DNA from: an uncultured Alphaproteobacteria bacterium
GTDB taxonomy: Bacteria; Pseudomonadota; Alphaproteobacteria; Rhizobiales; Pleomorphomonadaceae
Reading direction: 5' to 3'
Length of the DNA stretch: 17,687 nucleotides
Assembly (NCBI GenBank): GCA_937900425.1
Contig: CALCDT010000199.1
Location: forward strand, 1-17,687
Under the pieces are notes generated by a model. It was not told the origin of the DNA. It saw only the letters and a list, made by a program, of their open reading frames with translations, and did not search any database. Position numbers and translations under genes: made by a program. This document shows positions 13,505-17,687 of this stretch, piece after piece. The first letter of the stretch is position 1; the number at the start of each line of letters is the position of its first letter.

Positions 13505-14524
13505 ATGGCTCGGTGGATCGTCCGTGTCCTGGTCGTGGCGCTGCTGCTCGGCGGCGGCGCCTTCTACGGCTGGACCCGCTTCGGCCCGGTCGCGGTCGCG
13601 GTGACCGCACCGAGCCGCGGTCCCGCGGTCGAGGCGGTCTACGGCCCGGGCACGGTCGAGCCGCGGGTGATGCTGCCGATCGGCCCGAAGGTGATCGGCC
13701 GGCTCGAGCGGCTCGCCGTCGACGAGGGTGACAAGGTGACCCGCGGCGACGTGCTGGCGGTGCTCGCAGGCGAGGAACTCGCCGCCTCGGTGACCGAGGC
13801 CGAGGCCCGCGTCGTCTATGCCGAGGCCCAGTTCAACCGGGCGAGCGAGCTCTACCGCACCCGTGCGGGCTCCGCCGCGACCCTCGACGAGGCCAGGAAC
13901 GCCCTCGCCAGCGCCCGCGCTTCTCTCGATCGCGCCCGCGAGCAACTCGCCGAGATGCGCCTCGTCGCCCCGGCCGACGGCATCGTCGTGCGCCGCGACG
14001 GCGAGATCGGCCAGTTGATCGGCCCGTCCGACACGCTGTTCTGGCTGGCCTGCTGCGACACCATGCGGGTGACGGCCGAGATCGACGAGGAGGACATCGC
14101 CAAGGTGGCGCCGGGCCAGAAGGTTCTGATCCGCGCCGACGCCTTCCCGGGCGAGACCTTCGAGGGCGAGGTCTCCGAGATCACGCCGAAGGGTGACCCG
14201 GTCGCCCGCAGCTTTCGCGTCCGCGTCCGGCTGTCGGGCGGGGCCCGGCTGATGATCGGCATGACGGCCGACGTCAACATCATCCTGTCGACGCGCGAGG
14301 ACGCCCTGCTGGTTCCGGCGGCCGCCCTCGACGGCGACGCGGTCTGGGTGGTCGAGGACGACCGGCTTGCCCGCCGCCCGGTCGGCCTCGGCGTCGCCTC
14401 CGACACGATGGTCGAGGTCACGTCGGGCCTTGCCGACGACGCCCGCGTCGTGCTGCACCCTTCCGCGGACTTCACCGAGGGACGCCGGGTGCGGGTCGCC
14501 CCGGAAGAGGCCGCGCCGCGATGA
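13505..14524 (+). CDS. HlyD/MacA-type periplasmic adaptor subunit of an ABC exporter
   Basis: A 339-aa membrane fusion protein. An N-terminal membrane anchor (residues 5-22, VRVLVVALLLGGGAFYG) is followed by a lipoyl half (about 58-88, PIGPKVIGRLERLAVDEGDKVTRGDVLAVL), a short coiled-coil hairpin (about 90-150), the second lipoyl half (152-172, RLVAPADGIVVRRDGEIGQL), and beta-barrel and membrane-proximal domains. The hairpin contains R112, L116 and S123, an exact RxxxLxxxxxxS motif used by adaptors to dock to TolC-type outer membrane channels. The ATG at 13505 has GAAAGG about seven bases upstream. Its stop overlaps the permease start (ATGA). An FNR-type promoter candidate lies upstream. The cargo is unknown. 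Confidence 0.93.
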   Translation: MARWIVRVLVVALLLGGGAFYGWTRFGPVAVAVTAPSRGPAVEAVYGPGTVEPRVMLPIGPKVIGRLERLAVDEGDKVTRGDVLAVLAGEELAASVTEAEARVVYAEAQFNRASELYRTRAGSAATLDEARNALASARASLDRAREQLAEMRLVAPADGIVVRRDGEIGQLIGPSDTLFWLACCDTMRVTAEIDEEDIAKVAPGQKVLIRADAFPGETFEGEVSEITPKGDPVARSFRVRVRLSGGARLMIGMTADVNIILSTREDALLVPAAALDGDAVWVVEDDRLARRPVGLGVASDTMVEVTSGLADDARVVLHPSADFTEGRRVRVAPEEAAPR

Positions 14525-15768
14525 TGCTCGGGCTGCGCATCGCGCTGATCCACCTCACCGGCCGCAAGCGCCAGACCGTGATGTCGCTGCTCGGCATCGC
14601 CCTCGGCGTCGCCTTCTTCATGGCGGTGAGCGCGCTGATGCGCGGCTCCGAGGAGGACTTCATCTCCCGCCTCGTTGATTCGGCCCCCCACGTCACCGTC
14701 AGCGACGAATTCCGCGAACCGCCCGAGCAGCCGGTGCTGGCCGCCCATCCGGACGGGGCGGTGGTGCTGAGGGGACTCAAGCCGCGCACCGAGGTCCGCG
14801 GCATCCGGGGCTGGCGCCAGAAGCTGGAGCGGATCTCGGCGCTGGCCGGCGTGCGCGCCGCGCCGGTGCTGACGGGGCAGGCGATCCTCACCTTCGCCGG
14901 CAAGGAGCAGGGTCTCACCCTTTCCGGCGTCGTGCCCGACCTGATGGCCGGCGTCAGCGACATCGACGACAAGATCGTCGAGGGATCGCTCGCCGCCCTC
15001 GACGCCGACCCGAACGGCATCATCGTCGGCAAGGGTCTCACCGACAAGCTGCACCTCGCCATGGGCGAGAACGTCACGGTCTCCTCGCCGACGGGCCTGG
15101 TGCGGACGCTGAAGATCGTCGGAATCTTCGAAACCGGGACCACCTCGATCGACGAGGGCCAGGGCTACGTGCTGCTGAAGCGGGCCCAGATTTTGTTCGA
15201 CCGGCCCGACCGGGCCAACCTCATCGTCGTCCAGATCGACGACCCTTACGGCGCCCGCGACCTCGCGACCCGGATCGAGGCCCTCGTCGGCTACCGGGCC
15301 CAGTCCTGGCAGGAAGCCTCCGACAGCCTGATGTCGGTGCTGCTGATCCGCAACATCATCATGTACAGCGTCGTCGCCGCCATCCTCGTCGTCGCCTCCT
15401 TCGGCATCTTCAACGTGATCTCGACGGTGGTGATGGAGAAGCAGCGCGACATCGCCATCCTGAAGTCGATGGGCTTCCACGCCCGCGACGTCCGCTTCAT
15501 CTTCGTCGCCGAGGGGGCCGCGGTCGGGGCGATGGGCAGCGTCGTCGGCGTCCTCCTCGGCTACGCCCTGATGTGGGGCATGTCGGTGGTCGAGATCCAG
15601 CCGCCGGGCTCTTCGCAACTCGTCAACCTGCCGGTCTACTGGGGCGTCGACCAGGTCGCGCTGGCGGCGGCCTTCGCGCTCGTCTCGGCCGCCGGCGCCG
15701 CCTGGATCCCGGCCCGAAAGGCCGGCCGGGTCCACCCGGTCGACATCCTGCGCGGAGGCATGGCGTGA
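14521..15768 (+). CDS. ABC transporter permease, FtsX/LolC-LolE-MacB type
   Basis: A 415-aa permease with the four-helix FtsX/MacB layout: helix 1 at about residues 19-40 (TVMSLLGIALGVAFFMAVSALM), a large periplasmic domain (about 41-275), and three C-terminal helices at about 282-304, 325-353 and 375-397. The cytoplasmic segment MEKQRDIAILKSMGF after helix 2 is the family's coupling helix that contacts the ATPase. The C-terminus has the usual ARKAGRVHPVDILRGG ending. This fold extracts substrates from the outer leaflet of the inner membrane or the periplasm by mechanotransmission. The start overlaps the adaptor stop (ATGA) and the stop overlaps the ATPase start (GTGA), so all three are one translational unit. 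Confidence 0.94.
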   Translation: MMLGLRIALIHLTGRKRQTVMSLLGIALGVAFFMAVSALMRGSEEDFISRLVDSAPHVTVSDEFREPPEQPVLAAHPDGAVVLRGLKPRTEVRGIRGWRQKLERISALAGVRAAPVLTGQAILTFAGKEQGLTLSGVVPDLMAGVSDIDDKIVEGSLAALDADPNGIIVGKGLTDKLHLAMGENVTVSSPTGLVRTLKIVGIFETGTTSIDEGQGYVLLKRAQILFDRPDRANLIVVQIDDPYGARDLATRIEALVGYRAQSWQEASDSLMSVLLIRNIIMYSVVAAILVVASFGIFNVISTVVMEKQRDIAILKSMGFHARDVRFIFVAEGAAVGAMGSVVGVLLGYALMWGMSVVEIQPPGSSQLVNLPVYWGVDQVALAAAFALVSAAGAAWIPARKAGRVHPVDILRGGMA

Positions 15769-16487
15769 GCCCGCCCGCCGCCCCGTCGGCCGCTGCCCCG
15801 TCCGTAGCGCGCACGGTGATCCGGGCCGAGGCGGTCGAGCGAACGCTGCCCGGGGTCGTCCCTGTGCGGCTGGTGCGTGGCGTCTCGCTCTCCATCCTCT
15901 CCGGGGAATTCGTCTCGATCCAGGGACCGTCCGGCTCGGGCAAGTCGTCGCTGCTCTACCTGCTCGGCCTGCTCGACGTGCCGACGGCGGGCCGGATCCA
16001 CCTCGACGGCGTCGACACCTCCGGCTTCGACGAGGACGACCTCGCCGAGGTCCGTCTCGCCAAGCTCGGCTTCGTCTTCCAGTTCCATTTCCTGCTCGGG
16101 GAGTTCACGGCGCTGCAGAACGTGATGCTGCCGATGGAGAAGCTCGGCCGGCTCGCCCCCGCGGCCCGGCGGGAGCGTGCGCTTTCCCTGCTCTTCGACC
16201 TCGGTCTCGACGGTCACGAGACGAAGCGGCCGGACCAGCTCTCCGGCGGCCAGCGCCAGCGGGTCGCGATCGCCCGGGCGATGGCCAACGATCCGATCGT
16301 CATCCTCGCCGACGAGCCGACCGGCAACCTCGACCGCGCCTCGAGCGCCAACGTCCAGGAGATCCTGAAGCGCCTCACCCGCGAACGCGGCACGGCGGTG
16401 GTGGCCGTCACCCACGACGGCGACTTCGCCCGCGCCGGCGACCGCATCGTGCGCATCGTCGACGGGCGGATCGAGGGCGAGGGCTGA
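15765..16487 (+). CDS. ABC transporter ATP-binding protein, LolD/MacB-like
   Basis: A 240-aa ATPase subunit. Motifs: Walker A GPSGSGKS (residues 54-61), Q-loop Q106 in FVFQFHFLLGEFTALQNV, signature LSGGQ (159-163), Walker B VILADEPTG (179-187) with the D-loop NLD, and H-loop H217 in AVTHD. The Q-loop region is closest to what I know of LolD, the lipoprotein-release ATPase, rather than MacB. The GTG start at 15765 has GGAGG six bases upstream and overlaps the permease stop by four bases. Residues 1-15 are Ala/Pro-rich, a short extension before the domain. It completes an adaptor-permease-ATPase operon of the DevBCA/MacAB layout. Confidence 0.95.
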   Translation: MSPPAAPSAAAPSVARTVIRAEAVERTLPGVVPVRLVRGVSLSILSGEFVSIQGPSGSGKSSLLYLLGLLDVPTAGRIHLDGVDTSGFDEDDLAEVRLAKLGFVFQFHFLLGEFTALQNVMLPMEKLGRLAPAARRERALSLLFDLGLDGHETKRPDQLSGGQRQRVAIARAMANDPIVILADEPTGNLDRASSANVQEILKRLTRERGTAVVAVTHDGDFARAGDRIVRIVDGRIEGEG

Positions 16488-16493
16488 TATCAA

Positions 16494-16535
16494 GCCCGCG
16501 ATGTCGCGATCTGTCGGGACATTGCGAGTGCGGGC
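16494..16535. repeat. Imperfect long stem-loop just after the ATPase gene
   Basis: GCCCGC (16494-16499) pairs with GCGGGC (16530-16535), and inside it ATGTC (16501-16505) pairs with GACAT (16518-16522). The arms are interrupted and no T-run follows. It may stabilise or end the exporter mRNA. Confidence 0.35.
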
Positions 16536-16649
16536 AAGCCCGAACGGGCGCCGGCCGGTCGGGCCGTGACCTCGTGAATTTTCGACGAGCCGGACATACA
16601 CGAGCCGGGTGTGAGGGCTGCGGCGACGCTCGCCTTCGCCGGGGAAGCG

Positions 16650-16672
16650 GCCTCCGCCGGACCGGCGGAGGC
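16650..16672. terminator. Strong GC hairpin between convergent genes, candidate terminator
   Basis: Two perfect 11-base arms (16650-16660 and 16662-16672) flank a single A; opening the middle gives a stem of about 9 bp with a GGACC loop. It lies 30 bases downstream of the stop of the SEL1 gene on the minus strand and about 160 bases after the ATPase gene on the plus strand. No T-run is present on either side, so termination is inferred from position and stem strength. Confidence 0.55.
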
Positions 16673-16701
16673 GCTCTCGTTGCCGAACCCTCGCGCGCCG
16701 C

Positions 16702-17687
16702 TCAGATCGAGCGTTCGTCGAGGGCGCGGACGAGGTCGGGGTCGACGGCGCCGGTCACGGGCAGGCCGCGGGTCTTCTGGAAGGCGGCGATGGCGTCGCG
16801 GGTCCGCTTGCCCATCATGCCGTCGGCCGGACCCGGATCGTAGCCCTGGCTCGCCAGCAGCTGCTGCACCTTGGCGACCAGTTCGCCCTGGCTGAGGTTG
16901 GCGAGGGTCTTCTGCGGCATCTCCAGCCAGGCCGGATCGGTGATCTCGACCTCGTTGGCGGCGACGTCCTGCGGCGCGGCCTGCCAGGTCTCGACGGCGA
17001 GGCGGGCCCTGGCGAGAGCGTCCTGGTCGAGGGCGCGGGCGACGTCGTCGCGCTTCTTGGCGGCCTCGGTGTCGCCGGCGGCGGCGGCGAGGGCGAACCA
17101 CTTGTAGGACGCCGGCAGGTCCTTCGCCACCCCGAGACCGCGGGCGTGGAGGATGCCGAGATTGTACTGGCTGTCGCGGACGCCGAGTTCGGCGGCCTTC
17201 GTGAACCAGATGCCGGCGGTGGCATAGTCCGGTTCCCCGGCGCTGCCGTCGGTCTTCAGCACCGCGAGATTGTGCATCGCCTTGGCGTTGCCGGCCGCCG
17301 CCGCCTCCTCGTACCAGCGCGCGGCGGCGGCATAGTCGCGCACGACGCCCGAGCCGTTCTCGTAGAGGCTGCCGAGCCGGTACTGGGCGACCGGGAGGCC
17401 GCCCTTCGCCGCGCGCTCGTACCATTCGGCGGCGGCCTTGAGATCCTGGGTGGTGCCGCGGCCCTCGACGTATCGGGCGGCGATCTCGAACTGCGCCCGG
17501 GGATCGCCCTTGGCGGCGGCCTCGCGCAGGGCGAGCGAGCCGATCGTCTCCGGCGGCATCGGCGCCTCGACGGCGACGAAGCGGCTCGCGGGCAACTGCT
17601 GCGAGACGTCGCCGAAGGCCGGCGGCGCGACCTGCGGGGCGGCGAGGGCCTGCTCGCGGGTCGGCAGCGCCGGCTCGGCGTGCGCGT
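16702..17687 (-). CDS. PodJ-like SEL1-repeat / peptidoglycan-binding protein, C-terminal part
   Basis: The last 327 codons of a gene that enters from the right edge; the frame stays open to 17687, so the TTG at 17595 is not taken as the start. After a Pro/Ala-rich linker there are about four SEL1 repeats, beginning with ALREAAAKGDPRAQFEIAAR and followed by AAEWYERAAKGGLPVAQYRLG, AARWYEEAAAAGNAKAMHNLA and IWFTKAAELGVRDSQYNLG. A peptidoglycan-binding domain ends the protein (LLASQGYDPGPADGMMGKRT, then AIAAFQKTRGLPVTGAVD). This order matches the periplasmic part of PodJ-type polarity proteins of Hyphomicrobiales, which carry coiled coils and a membrane helix further N-terminal. That N-terminal part is outside the window, so PodJ identity is inferred. 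Confidence 0.85.
   Translation of the reverse strand, partial: AHAEPALPTREQALAAPQVAPPAFGDVSQQLPASRFVAVEAPMPPETIGSLALREAAAKGDPRAQFEIAARYVEGRGTTQDLKAAAEWYERAAKGGLPVAQYRLGSLYENGSGVVRDYAAAARWYEEAAAAGNAKAMHNLAVLKTDGSAGEPDYATAGIWFTKAAELGVRDSQYNLGILHARGLGVAKDLPASYKWFALAAAAGDTEAAKKRDDVARALDQDALARARLAVETWQAAPQDVAANEVEITDPAWLEMPQKTLANLSQGELVAKVQQLLASQGYDPGPADGMMGKRTRDAIAAFQKTRGLPVTGAVDPDLVRALDERSI

Noticed and set aside
13852..15735. 627-aa minus-strand open frame
   Set aside because: Antisense to the adaptor and permease genes; Asp/Gly/His/Arg-rich composition typical of high-GC shadow frames.
17593..17595. TTG at 17595 as the start of the SEL1-repeat gene
   Set aside because: The frame remains open to the window edge and the upstream residues form a typical Pro/Ala linker; family members continue further N-terminal.

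Overview
This is a chromosomal window of very high GC (roughly 70 %). Its gene content points to an alphaproteobacterium of the Hyphomicrobiales (Rhizobiales) type: a PodJ-like SEL1/peptidoglycan-binding protein, the TIGR02186/TauE pair, an alphaproteobacterial RpoH promoter in front of dnaK, and a ligase-associated Lhr helicase/PdeM pair. The genus cannot be fixed from the sequence. No insertion sequence, phage gene, CRISPR array, tRNA or rRNA was seen, so the region reads as core chromosome.

Layout, left to right. Minus strand: the 5' end of dnaK (cut by the window edge), with a near-consensus heat-shock promoter that starts right after the stop codon of an upstream DUF4188 gene. Plus strand: a 111-aa and a 96-aa two-helix membrane protein, an AlkB-type DNA/RNA demethylase, a PAP2 (Aur1/Ipt1-like) membrane phosphatase or transferase, and a BadF/N-acetylglucosamine-kinase family ATPase. 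Minus strand: a three-gene overlapping unit read XRE-S24 repressor, then Lhr-type DEXH helicase, then PdeM phosphoesterase. Plus strand, after a 495-bp gap: DUF952 and pyrD, overlapping by GTGA. Minus strand: TauE/SafE permease followed by its TIGR02186 partner. Plus strand: a HlyD adaptor, a LolC/E-type permease and a LolD-like ATPase, each overlapping the next by 4 nt. Minus strand at the right edge: the C-terminal part of a SEL1-repeat/peptidoglycan-binding protein.

Most genes are ordinary housekeeping or accessory genes of known families. The points most worth following are regulatory. First, a repressor with an intact LexA-like Ser/Lys self-cleavage dyad is translationally coupled to DNA-repair genes, suggesting a damage-responsive switch separate from LexA. 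Second, a perfect TTGA-N6-TCAA (FNR/FixK-type) box lies exactly where a class II activator site should be relative to a -10 element, upstream of the adaptor/LolCDE-like exporter. Third, dnaK has an excellent RpoH promoter. I found no convincing wholly new multi-gene system; the S24-lhr-pdeM unit and the exporter operon come closest.
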